This document shows positions 36,495 to 45,416 of a stretch of 56,495 nt of DNA, piece by piece. This DNA is from Bacteroidales bacterium UBA5382 (lineage in GTDB: Bacteria; Bacteroidota; Bacteroidia; Bacteroidales; Dysgonomonadaceae), in assembly GCA_002409745.1 (NCBI GenBank), contig DHOU01000027.1:1159-57653 (forward strand), read 5' to 3'. A model generated the notes under the pieces. The model made no database searches, was not told the DNA's origin, and was given only the letters and a program-made list of their open reading frames with translations. Both the position numbers and the translations under genes were made by a program. How positions within the stretch are numbered: the first letter of the stretch is position 1; each line of letters starts with the position of its first letter.

Positions 36495-36509
36495 ATAGAA
36501 AAGGGATGA

Positions 36510-37451
36510 TCAAATTGTTAATCCGTTTCCAAGAATCCCTTTCCGAATGAAATCGTTGTATTGTTCATTATCGTGGGAGCAAAGTACCGTGATGTTTTTC
36601 TCTGTTTTCATCAATCGGTTCAACCATTTGTACTGTGCCCGTAGCTGCTCTTCATTTTCGCTGACCCACGAAGCATTTTTCATCTTTTCTTTTAGAATAT
36701 TCTGCATCGACCATCCGCTATCCACACTGTGAATAAATTCCCGCCCATCCGCTAAGCGGATATAGATCATCTTTGAATCGATGGTGTGTCCGGGAGCTTT
36801 AAACACGACGATTCCGGGCGCAATAGGATAATACGTTTCGAAATCCACCAGAATGAATTGATGAACTTTTTCAGCACTTATCTCAACCGTTGGTTTATGC
36901 GGTTTGTGTATTAATAGCTCGGCTGTGTCTTTTGATACCCACACTTTATAAGCTAGTTCATCGATTTTTTCGGAACGGATGACGCCCGCGGAATGGTCGG
37001 CATGATAATGGGTCAGTATAATCAAATTGGCTTTATTTAAAGCCTCCTTCACATTCTCGAAGTTTTCGGGGTAATAGGGCTCGATTGTTTTTCCGAATGT
37101 CCGATGCGTTTCCAAGTCCATCCCTGAGTCTAACATGATTGTTCCTTGGGGAAATATCACTTGGTATACGGTTCTGGATAAAGTCATTTTTTCATCCGGA
37201 TTTTCTCCTTCGACCACGACATTCGCGGGACGGATCGTGTCGGCCACTTTAGTCACGTTTATTCTCGTCGGTAAATCTCCTGCAATCACGTTCGATAGTT
37301 TTCGTAAATGTTCTATATCGACAGAGAAAACAGAAGAGTAAATCGTTTTATCTTCCTCTTTCTTCTGTCCGAGAGAGGCTAACGATAATGAAGGAAACGA
37401 AAAACCGATACCTAAGAGGCTTGATGTACGCAAGAAATCTTTTCTATTCAT
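36510..37451 (-). CDS. exported MBL-fold metallo-hydrolase
   Basis: 313 residues. Signal sequence MNRKDFLRTSSLLGIGFSF is Tat-like (RKDFLR) though it lacks two adjacent arginines. The metal site is THYHADHSAG, with H148, H150, D152 and H153; later ligands fit GHTIDSK and SVDSGW. The closest characterised relatives of this shape are N-acyl homoserine lactonases and other lactonase-like enzymes; the substrate is unknown. I start at MNRKDF rather than 14 codons earlier because the earlier codons would break the signal peptide. Confidence 0.82.
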   Translation of the reverse strand: MNRKDFLRTSSLLGIGFSFPSLSLASLGQKKEEDKTIYSSVFSVDIEHLRKLSNVIAGDLPTRINVTKVADTIRPANVVVEGENPDEKMTLSRTVYQVIFPQGTIMLDSGMDLETHRTFGKTIEPYYPENFENVKEALNKANLIILTHYHADHSAGVIRSEKIDELAYKVWVSKDTAELLIHKPHKPTVEISAEKVHQFILVDFETYYPIAPGIVVFKAPGHTIDSKMIYIRLADGREFIHSVDSGWSMQNILKEKMKNASWVSENEEQLRAQYKWLNRLMKTEKNITVLCSHDNEQYNDFIRKGILGNGLTI

Positions 37452-37594
37452 TGATTGATTTTGTATTAATAAAACAACATATCCTTTCAACACTTAACCC
37501 TTTATATTGTTGGCTTCCGATAAGATAGCTTGTTTTTTTTTAAGACCCGTTTCATGAAATACAAAAAAAAGCGCCCGTAGAAAGAATCTGTAAA

Positions 37595-37614
37595 AACATG
37601 TTGTAAAACATGTT
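37595..37614. promoter_or_regulatory. paired AACATGTT palindromes
   Basis: AACATGTT, its own reverse complement, occurs at 37595-37602 and 37607-37614, within direct repeats of TGTAAAAMCATGTT 12 bp apart. It lies about 32 bp upstream of the -7 box of the GntR gene. Confidence 0.45.
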
Positions 37615-37645
37615 TATTTTTTACTTCTTTTCGAAGTATATCGTG

Positions 37646-37674
37646 TACTTTTGTATCAGCATAGCACAGCATAG
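37646..37674 (+). promoter_or_regulatory. GntR gene promoter with overlapping candidate operator
   Basis: Exact -7 TACTTTTG at 37646-37653. Directly after it, TATCAGCATAGCACAGCA at 37654-37671 covers the probable start of transcription. A related sequence, TATCAGCACAGTTCAGCA, is at 38693-38710 before susC. Confidence 0.6.
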
Positions 37675-37693
37675 TGCGATGGAGAGAGCTAAA

Positions 37694-38677
37694 ATGGATA
37701 TTGATTTTGATCATAAAGGCACAAAAGTACAGCAGTTGATCGATTATTTGCAACTATCTATTTCTACGAATGAATATAGAGTTGGAGATAGTTTGCCGTC
37801 TATAAACTACCTCAAAGAAAAATATGAGGTTTCAAGGGATACTGTTTTTAAAGCTTTTTCGGAACTGAAAACGCGCAAGATTATCGATTCAATTCCCGGG
37901 AAAGGTTATTATGTGGCTTCCAATGTTAAAAATGTATTGCTGCTGCTGGATGAATATACACCTTTCAAGGAAGTTCTGTATAATACCTTGATCGCAGAAT
38001 TAGGGGCGGCTTATAAAGTCGATCTATGGTTTCATCAATTCAATGAAGAGCTCTTTAACGAAGTGGTTGTTAATTCTGTCGGGAAGTATAATAAATATCT
38101 GATAATGAATTATCATAATGAGGAATTCTCAAATATCCTTACGCAGATCGACAAGAAAAAGTTATTGTTGTTGGACTTTGGTAAATTTGACAAGAACGGA
38201 TATTATTATGTTTGCCAAGATTTTGATGAATCTTTTGAACAGGCCCTCGAATCGATCAAAGAGGATTTATCTATCTATAAAAAAATTGTATATGTTATTA
38301 ACAAGACTCATAAACATCCGAGGAGCAGCATAGCCTGTTTCAGCCGTTTCTGCACACGGAATCACTTTGAGTGGGAGGTTGTGGATGAAATACCAAAGGC
38401 TTTTCAAGTAAATGAAAACTATTTTTATATTGTTATTAAACAGCAAGATGTGGTCAATATTATAAAAAAAGCCCGGTTAGACTATTTGAAATCGGGACGG
38501 AATTATGGCCTTTTAGCCTATAATGAAAATCCCTTTTATGAAATTGTAGAGGATGGCATTTCAAGCATCAGCATAGACTGGGAAGAAATGGGGCGCATTG
38601 CGGCTGATTTTGTTTTGCACGATACTGCTGTGCAAACATATCTGCCAACGACTATAGTGAAAAGAAATTCATTTTAA
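37694..38677 (+). CDS. GntR family regulator with sugar-binding-type sensor domain
   Basis: 327 residues. Winged-helix domain at about 1-75 (KVQQLIDYLQLSIST, GDSLPSINYLKEKYEVSRDTVFKAFSELK); the rest resembles the LacI/periplasmic-binding-protein-like effector domain of the AraR type. PULs more often use hybrid two-component systems, SusR or ECF sigma/anti-sigma pairs, so a GntR regulator is a less usual choice. I start at MDIDFDHKG (ATG 37694, preceded by GGAGAGA) because family members begin that way. It precedes susC in the same direction with a matching candidate operator at both promoters. Confidence 0.9.
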   Translation: MDIDFDHKGTKVQQLIDYLQLSISTNEYRVGDSLPSINYLKEKYEVSRDTVFKAFSELKTRKIIDSIPGKGYYVASNVKNVLLLLDEYTPFKEVLYNTLIAELGAAYKVDLWFHQFNEELFNEVVVNSVGKYNKYLIMNYHNEEFSNILTQIDKKKLLLLDFGKFDKNGYYYVCQDFDESFEQALESIKEDLSIYKKIVYVINKTHKHPRSSIACFSRFCTRNHFEWEVVDEIPKAFQVNENYFYIVIKQQDVVNIIKKARLDYLKSGRNYGLLAYNENPFYEIVEDGISSISIDWEEMGRIAADFVLHDTAVQTYLPTTIVKRNSF

Positions 38678-38692
38678 ATTTTTTTCGCTTGT

Positions 38693-38712
38693 TATCAGCA
38701 CAGTTCAGCACG
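38693..38712 (+). promoter_or_regulatory. candidate GntR operator before susC
   Basis: TATCAGCACAGTTCAGCACG shares TATCAGCA, AG and CAGCA at the same spacing with 37654-37671. It lies 100 bp before the susC start. No consensus -7 box was found in this gap. Confidence 0.5.
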
Positions 38713-38811
38713 ATTAATAAAGAAAGAATAAGGAAGAGACTTCTATGAAATCTTTTGACTTATCCGTGTTTTTAAATCAATTTATTACTAATAATCATTA
38801 ATCAAAGAAGG

Positions 38812-41800
38812 ATGAAGAAAAAAAATTCTTTTAAATGGAAGGGACTACTATCCATAGGTATATGGATGGTGTCCATTGCTATGTTTGCACAGAATATTAC
38901 CGTCCGGGGCACGGTAACGGATGCAAATAATGAACCGGTTATCGGAGCAAGTATTGTAGTTGAAGGCAATCCTTCGCTGGGTACGATTACCGATATCGAT
39001 GGTCGGTATCTTTTAAGCAATGTCCCGGCTGATGCAACGTTGCAGTTCAGCTATGTAGGGATGATAACACAATCCATACCTGTAAACGGAAAAACAACTA
39101 TCGACTTGATTATGGAGTCAGATGATGAAGTCTTAGATGAAGTGGTTGTTGTGGGATATGGAACTCAGAAGAAGGTGAATTTGACAGGGGCCATTTCGGC
39201 TTTGAATAATGAGGAACTTATAAGTAAACCTTCCGGGCAGTTATCTGCGACATTACAAGGGATGGCGCCTGGCGTTACTATCACGACCAGTACCGGTCAG
39301 CCGGGGCTGAATACCGGAACAATACGCATTAGAGGTATCGGAACCTTAAATAATAATGAACCGTTGGTTCTTATTGATGGATTGGAAGGAGATATAAACG
39401 ATGTTGATGCAAATGATGTGACCTCCATGTCTATTTTGAAAGATGCTGCCGCATCATCGATTTATGGTATCCGCGCCGCAAACGGAGTTATTTTGATCAC
39501 CACAAAGCGTGGAGAAGAGAATCGTACCAAAATTTCTTATTCAAATTATTTTGGTTGGCAAGACCCTTCCGGAGTATCGAAGTTTTTGGGCGCGCAAAAT
39601 TTTATGAAGTTGGCAAATATGACTTATGGAACAGCAATCTATAGTGATGCTCAAATTAAGGCGTACGATGATCCTAATAGAAATGCCGACAAGTATCCCG
39701 ATACTTATTTATTGGGAGACCTAATGGATACGGGGAGCGGTTTTCAACAACAGCACAGTCTGAGTTTTTCCGGAGGGAACAATCGTTTGAAATATGCTTT
39801 ATCTGCTAATTATTTTGAACAACAGGGGGTTATCGAAAATATGGACTTTCAGCGATTAACAGTTCGCTTGAATACGGATGCTCAAATTTCCGATCGATTT
39901 CGTCTAAATGCAGATCTGTCGGCTCGCTTGCAGGACCGATCGGAACCTGCTACTGCTTGGGATTTGATCAATAACCTTGCTGTTGCAAATCCGTTAAGCA
40001 TAAGTCAATATAGCGACGGTAGCTGGGGGATCATTAGAGGGTCGAGCAACCCGCTAAGAATAGCGAAGGAAGGAGGCGACCATTCGTATAAAAGCGATTT
40101 GTTTACCGGTAATTTCAAAGGAGTATACACCCTGGCTGAAGGGCTTACAGTAACCGGCTTGGTTGGCGTGAGAATGGATTATATGAATAATAGCATCCAA
40201 GATTATGCTCTTACCTATAATAAACAATTCCCTTCCAATGGCGAAACGACGACTTTTGGACGTAACCAGTTGACAAAACAGTCAAATAAATATTATCAAG
40301 GGAACTACCAAGGACTTGTCAATTATAATAAAACGTTTGGAAGTCACGATATTGCGTTGTTAGGAGGTGTTAGTTATTTGCGTGAACAACAAGATGATTT
40401 GGAAGCATACCGTTATGGAATTCCTGCCGGGTTAACAGAAATTGATGCCGGATCTGAGGACTCGCAAACAAATGGAGGAACCGCATGGCAATACGGATTG
40501 ATGTCTTATTTTGGAAGGTTCAATTATTCTTATGAAGGAAAATATTTATTTGAAGCAAATGTTCGTCGTGACGGGTCCTCCCGTTTTGCAAAAGATCAAA
40601 GATGGGGTATATTTCCGTCTTTCTCTGCCGGATGGAGAATATCGGAGGAAACATTCTTAAAAGACGTTGCCTTCCTAAATAATTTAAAGCTCCGTGCTTC
40701 ATGGGGGCAATTGGGAAATGACCAGACTATCAATTCGAGTGGTTCATTAACTTACTATCCCTATCAAACACAGTATTCAGCATATAGCTATCCTTTTGGG
40801 GGTAGTTTGCAATCGGCTATGGGGTTAAGGGTCTATCCGAATTCAAATCTGACATGGGAAACCACCGAAATGACGGATGTCGGATTTGATGCAACTATCT
40901 TGTCTGGAAAATTGGATGTCGTATTCGACTATTATGTCAAAAATACAAAAGATATTCTCCTAAGCCTTCCGATCCCCTACTCCGTTGGGTTGTCGGCTCC
41001 GGTTCAAAATGCCGCAAAAGTAAGAAACAACGGTTGGGAACTAGCCTTAAATTATAGGGATAAAATAGGCTCGGATTTTAATTATTCGGTGGGATTCAAT
41101 CTTTCCGATGTGAAAAATGAGGTCGTAGATTTAAAAGGAACGGATCAAATATCTGTAAACAATAATAATATTGCAACAGGATTAATTGTAGGAAAACCCA
41201 TTAATTCATTTTATGGCTATGAAGTGTTGGGAATGTACAAAACGCAGGAAGACTTAACCGCCTATCAAAAATTTTCGAACAATGTCACTTTAGGGGATTT
41301 GATTTATAAGAAAAATGTAGAAGGCGCCTATGGTTTTGATGATATGGTATATTTGGGAAGTAATATACCCCGGTATACGTATGGCATTAATTTAGCGGCA
41401 AGTTATAAAAATATTGATTTTTCGGCTTTCTTGCAAGGAGTTGGAAAAGTAAACATTAACACTGTCGTAATGGAAAGAGCCCCGGTTAATACCGATGGTA
41501 ACTTTAAGGAAATTCATTTGGATAGTTGGACAGAGGCCAATCCGAATGCTTCTTTTCCCCGTTTGAGTAGTGGAAATCAGAATTATCAATCCTCTTCGTT
41601 TTGGGTTAAGAGCGGGGCTTATTTGAGGTTGAAGAATGTGCAATTGGGATATACCTTGCCCGACTCATTTGTTAACAGACTGTCCATTGCTAAATGTCGG
41701 TTTTATGTAACAGGTTCTAATTTGCTGACATTTACAAAACTTCCAAACGATATCGACCCTGAAGCTCCTAATGAAAATCGATATTATCCGCAGGTAAAGA

Positions 41801-41832
41801 CCTATACATTTGGCGTAAATATTGAATTTTAA
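38812..41832 (+). CDS. SusC/RagA family TonB-linked outer-membrane protein
   Basis: 1006 residues. Signal peptide; carboxypeptidase-regulatory-like domain at about 28-105 (VRGTVTDANNEPVIGASIVV, GTITDIDGRYLLSNVP); TonB box region EVLDEVVVVGYGTQKK; plug (about 115-225) with GTIRIRGIGTLNNNEPLVLIDG and MSILKDAAASSIYGIRAANGVILITTKRG; then a large barrel ending in VNIEF. It transports oligosaccharides together with the SusD lipoprotein encoded 12 bp downstream. Confidence 0.97.
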   Translation: MKKKNSFKWKGLLSIGIWMVSIAMFAQNITVRGTVTDANNEPVIGASIVVEGNPSLGTITDIDGRYLLSNVPADATLQFSYVGMITQSIPVNGKTTIDLIMESDDEVLDEVVVVGYGTQKKVNLTGAISALNNEELISKPSGQLSATLQGMAPGVTITTSTGQPGLNTGTIRIRGIGTLNNNEPLVLIDGLEGDINDVDANDVTSMSILKDAAASSIYGIRAANGVILITTKRGEENRTKISYSNYFGWQDPSGVSKFLGAQNFMKLANMTYGTAIYSDAQIKAYDDPNRNADKYPDTYLLGDLMDTGSGFQQQHSLSFSGGNNRLKYALSANYFEQQGVIENMDFQRLTVRLNTDAQISDRFRLNADLSARLQDRSEPATAWDLINNLAVANPLSISQYSDGSWGIIRGSSNPLRIAKEGGDHSYKSDLFTGNFKGVYTLAEGLTVTGLVGVRMDYMNNSIQDYALTYNKQFPSNGETTTFGRNQLTKQSNKYYQGNYQGLVNYNKTFGSHDIALLGGVSYLREQQDDLEAYRYGIPAGLTEIDAGSEDSQTNGGTAWQYGLMSYFGRFNYSYEGKYLFEANVRRDGSSRFAKDQRWGIFPSFSAGWRISEETFLKDVAFLNNLKLRASWGQLGNDQTINSSGSLTYYPYQTQYSAYSYPFGGSLQSAMGLRVYPNSNLTWETTEMTDVGFDATILSGKLDVVFDYYVKNTKDILLSLPIPYSVGLSAPVQNAAKVRNNGWELALNYRDKIGSDFNYSVGFNLSDVKNEVVDLKGTDQISVNNNNIATGLIVGKPINSFYGYEVLGMYKTQEDLTAYQKFSNNVTLGDLIYKKNVEGAYGFDDMVYLGSNIPRYTYGINLAASYKNIDFSAFLQGVGKVNINTVVMERAPVNTDGNFKEIHLDSWTEANPNASFPRLSSGNQNYQSSSFWVKSGAYLRLKNVQLGYTLPDSFVNRLSIAKCRFYVTGSNLLTFTKLPNDIDPEAPNENRYYPQVKTYTFGVNIEF

Positions 41833-41844
41833 AATAGAAATGTT

Positions 41845-43413
41845 ATGAAGAAAATAGTATATTTCTTATTATTATCCTTTTTGATTTTAACTTCTTGCGA
41901 ATTAGACTTCCAGCCTAAAGACAGCTTGGTTGACACCACCTATTGGACATCGGAAGAAGATGTGAAAAAAGCGGTCAATTATGCTTATCGCCGTTTGGGA
42001 AATACCGACTTGCAGGCCTTTATTTCCTGTGCAACAGATGACAGTTACTCTTGGTCAAACTGGCCATCGGATATTCAATATGCCGGAAATGGGAGTGCCA
42101 CCACTTCAACGGGTGTATTTTTGAATACATGGGATCATTATTACAAGATGATTGCTTCTTGTAACGATGTGTTGGACAATATCGATAAGGTCACATTGAG
42201 TGAAGATATGAAGAACCGTTATAGTGCGGAGATGCGTGTTTTGCGTGCGTATGCCTATATTCAACTTACCGGATTTTTCGGAGATGTGCCGCTGATAAAG
42301 CATATTCAGACTATCGAAGAGTTTAAAGCGCCGCGTACTGAAAAATCGGAAATCATCGATTTTATTATTTCCGAATTGGATGAAGTAACAAAGAACAATC
42401 ATCTACCCGCCGAATATTCCGATGGTGAATATGGCCGGGTGACGCATGGTGCTGCATTGGGCTTGTTGGCAAGAGCCGCTCTATATGGCGAAAAATGGGA
42501 TACGGCTATCGAAGCATCTAAAAAAGTTATTTCTTCTGAAGAGTATGATATTGATGCCGATTATCTGAGCCTTTTCAACGGCACGAATAAAAAGAGCAAC
42601 GAAATCATGCTTGCAGCGCAATATATTAAAGGAACTTATACTAATCCGATGGCTACCTGGATTGGAGGACCCTCTCTTACAGGCTGGGGACAAGTTGTTC
42701 CGCTGAAAGGGTTGCTAGATGCTTACGAATGTACAGACGGTAAAACAATCGAGCAATCAAACTTATACGATCCTCAGAATCCGACAGCTAATCGTGACCC
42801 TCGTTTGGCGTTAACGATTGTCTTGCCCGGATCCAGTGTAAACGGTATCACTATAGATATCACGAACCTCAATTCTCCGGATCGTTTGGGGGCGAGCAAC
42901 GCTTCTTTTAGCGGATATTATTACCGCAAATATATTCCTACCGACATCGAAGGAAGTTGGGATAGCAATTCTTATAATGATATCGTTTTGTTGCGTTATG
43001 CCGAAGTCCTGTTGACTTATGCAGAGGCGGTTGTGGAGTCCGGAGGATCCATTGATAACTCCGTATTGGAAGCGATTAATAAGGTGCGCGGACGTAACGG
43101 TGTTGGTATGCCTGCTGTTACGACTACCGATAGAGCAGCTTTGCGTGAAATTATACGTCGCGAGCGTCATGTCGAATTTCCTTTGGAAGATAATCGTATT
43201 TTCGATATTCGACGTTGGAAAATTGCCGAAAAGGTAATGAATGGAACCGCTTATGGCATTCTAAATAATTTCGATAACAGTCGAGCCGACTATGGCCGCT
43301 ATGTGAAGGTGGAAGATCGAAGTTTTAATGTGTCGCGTGACTATTTATGGCCGATTCCTCTGAATGAAATAGGGCTGAATGAAAATTTATTACCCAATAA
43401 CCCGGGGTGGTAA
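41845..43413 (+). CDS. SusD/RagB family surface glycan-binding lipoprotein
   Basis: 522 residues. Lipobox LTSC with Cys18. FQPKDSLVDTTYWTSEEDVKKAVNYAYRRL and the tetratricopeptide-like helices typical of SusD follow; NKVRGRNGV, REIIRRERHVEFPLEDNRIFDIRRWK and the final YLWPIPLNEIGLN are C-terminal hallmarks. It forms the lid of the SusC transporter and binds the glycan; the ligand cannot be read from sequence. Confidence 0.97.
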   Translation: MKKIVYFLLLSFLILTSCELDFQPKDSLVDTTYWTSEEDVKKAVNYAYRRLGNTDLQAFISCATDDSYSWSNWPSDIQYAGNGSATTSTGVFLNTWDHYYKMIASCNDVLDNIDKVTLSEDMKNRYSAEMRVLRAYAYIQLTGFFGDVPLIKHIQTIEEFKAPRTEKSEIIDFIISELDEVTKNNHLPAEYSDGEYGRVTHGAALGLLARAALYGEKWDTAIEASKKVISSEEYDIDADYLSLFNGTNKKSNEIMLAAQYIKGTYTNPMATWIGGPSLTGWGQVVPLKGLLDAYECTDGKTIEQSNLYDPQNPTANRDPRLALTIVLPGSSVNGITIDITNLNSPDRLGASNASFSGYYYRKYIPTDIEGSWDSNSYNDIVLLRYAEVLLTYAEAVVESGGSIDNSVLEAINKVRGRNGVGMPAVTTTDRAALREIIRRERHVEFPLEDNRIFDIRRWKIAEKVMNGTAYGILNNFDNSRADYGRYVKVEDRSFNVSRDYLWPIPLNEIGLNENLLPNNPGW

Positions 43414-43431
43414 TGGAATAAACTTACTAAG

Positions 43432-43466
43432 AAAAGCCAATCGTTCCATTGCGGACATTGGCTTTT
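43432..43466 (+). terminator. stem-loop between susD and the GH35 gene
   Basis: AAAAGCCAAT at 43432-43441 pairs with ATTGGCTTTT at 43457-43466. With its modest T-run it may be a partial terminator or processing site giving more susCD than glycosidase mRNA. Confidence 0.7.
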
Positions 43467-43493
43467 CAGTTTAAACTATATGGAAGATTGAGT

Positions 43494-45377
43494 ATGAAAA
43501 AGGCGTTTCTTTTATTATTTTTTATTATTGTATCTTTGAGTTTATCGGCCAAGCATAAGCAAACATTTATGATTAAGGACGGACAGTTTATCCATAATGG
43601 AAAGCCAACCCGCATCATTTCGGGGGAAATGCATTATTTACGTATCCCTCATCAATATTGGAAACATCGGCTGCAAATGCTCAAAGCGATGGGTGCGAAT
43701 ACCGTCGCAACATATGTGTTTTGGAATGCACATGAAGCTGAACCGGGCAAATGGGATTTTTCAGGAGATAAGAATTTAGCCGAATTTATTAGAATTGCTG
43801 GCGAAGAAGGATTACATGTCATTCTCCGCCCCGGCCCGTATGCTTGTGCCGAATGGGAATTTGGAGGATATCCCTGGTGGTTGCAGAATGTGGACGGATT
43901 GGAATTGAGAAGGGATAATCCGCCGTTTCTGAAATATACACAACTCTATATTAATCGGTTGTTTCAGGAAGTCAGTCACTTACAGGTAACAGAGGGCGGA
44001 CCGGTTATTATGGTGCAGGTGGAAAATGAATTTGGCTCGTATGTCTCTCAACGAAAGGATATATCGCTAGAGGATCATCGCAGATATAATGCAAAAATAA
44101 AAGATCAACTTCTGGCGGCGGGATTTGACGTTCCGCTTTTTACTTCTGATGGGACGTGGCTGTTCGAAGGAGGAAGTCTTGAAGGCGTTCTACCTACCGC
44201 TAATGGAGAAGGAAATATCGAAAATTTAAAGAAAACGGTAAATCGCTATCATGATGGAAAAGGGCCTTACATGGTGGCTGAATTTTATTCCGGCTGGCTG
44301 GCTCATTGGAATGAACCTCATCCGGAAGTAGACGCATCGGATGTGGCTCGTAAAACCGAAGAATATTTGCAGAATGATGTTTCTTTCAACTATTATATGG
44401 TGCACGGGGGAACTAATTTCGGTTTTACTTCAGGTGCTAATTATGACAAAGAGAGGGATATACAACCCGATCTGACGAGTTATGATTATGATGCGCCTAT
44501 CAGTGAAGCGGGTTGGAGAACGCCTAAGTTTGACTCTATCCGCAATGTTATTGAAAAGTATGTTTCGTATACTCTTCCAGATATTCCTGACGCGCTACCG
44601 ATAATTGAAATACCGGAAATTCAGTTAACGCGAGTAGCGGATGTATTGTCGTGGGCGGAGAAAATGACTCCTGTGAAAAATGAGCGTCCTTTAACTTTTG
44701 AGGAGTTAAACCAAGGATATGGATATGTGCTTTATACCCGCCATTTTAATCAACCTATCGGAGGGCAACTTGAAATTTTGGGGCTTCGCGATTATGCCGT
44801 CGTATATGTCGACGGAGAAAAAGTCGGGGAATTAAATCGAAACACAAAGCAATATGCCTTACCTGTCGATATTCCTTTTAATGCGACCTTGCAGATCTTG
44901 GTCGAGAATATGGGGCGTATAAATTATGGCGCGGAGATCGTACATAATAAAAAAGGAATCATCAGTCCTGTTAAAATCAATGATATCGAAATAACCGGGG
45001 ATTGGAAAATGTATTCCTTGCCGATGCAGGAATGTCCGAAACTAACTTCTTCGGAGAATTTGCCGAATCATCCTGATATAAACTCTGAACTTGCCGGAAA
45101 GCCTCTATTATATGAAGGTGCCTTTTTGTTAAACGAAGTAGGGGATACTTTTATTGATATGCAAAATTGGGGGAAAGGAATCGTGTTTGTGAATGGCCGG
45201 AACATCGGTCGGTATTGGAAAGTGGGGCCGCAACAGACCTTATTCATTCCGGGTGTCTGGTTGAAAAAAGGAGAAAATCAGCTCTTAATCTTTGAGCAGT
45301 TGAATGATGAAATGCAACAGCAGGTGCATACGGTAAAACAACCTATATTGAGAAAATTACTTGATCCGCGCCAATAG
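43494..45377 (+). CDS. GH35 beta-galactosidase, exported
   Basis: 627 residues. Signal peptide MKKAFLLLFFIIVSLSLSA. GH35 landmarks: GEMHYLRIPHQYW, LRPGPYACAEWEFGGYPWW, the acid/base glutamate E179 in VENEFGSY and the nucleophile E263 in VAEFYSGW. C-terminal jelly-roll regions follow (INYGAEI; FVNGRNIGRYWKVGPQQTLFIPG). GH35 enzymes remove terminal beta-galactose, often beta-1,3- or 1,4-linked. I start at 43494, where the signal peptide begins. First of four glycosidases. Confidence 0.95.
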   Translation: MKKAFLLLFFIIVSLSLSAKHKQTFMIKDGQFIHNGKPTRIISGEMHYLRIPHQYWKHRLQMLKAMGANTVATYVFWNAHEAEPGKWDFSGDKNLAEFIRIAGEEGLHVILRPGPYACAEWEFGGYPWWLQNVDGLELRRDNPPFLKYTQLYINRLFQEVSHLQVTEGGPVIMVQVENEFGSYVSQRKDISLEDHRRYNAKIKDQLLAAGFDVPLFTSDGTWLFEGGSLEGVLPTANGEGNIENLKKTVNRYHDGKGPYMVAEFYSGWLAHWNEPHPEVDASDVARKTEEYLQNDVSFNYYMVHGGTNFGFTSGANYDKERDIQPDLTSYDYDAPISEAGWRTPKFDSIRNVIEKYVSYTLPDIPDALPIIEIPEIQLTRVADVLSWAEKMTPVKNERPLTFEELNQGYGYVLYTRHFNQPIGGQLEILGLRDYAVVYVDGEKVGELNRNTKQYALPVDIPFNATLQILVENMGRINYGAEIVHNKKGIISPVKINDIEITGDWKMYSLPMQECPKLTSSENLPNHPDINSELAGKPLLYEGAFLLNEVGDTFIDMQNWGKGIVFVNGRNIGRYWKVGPQQTLFIPGVWLKKGENQLLIFEQLNDEMQQQVHTVKQPILRKLLDPRQ

Positions 45378-45416
45378 TCAAAATAAGTATATGTTCCGCT
45401 CCTAAAAGAATGCAAT

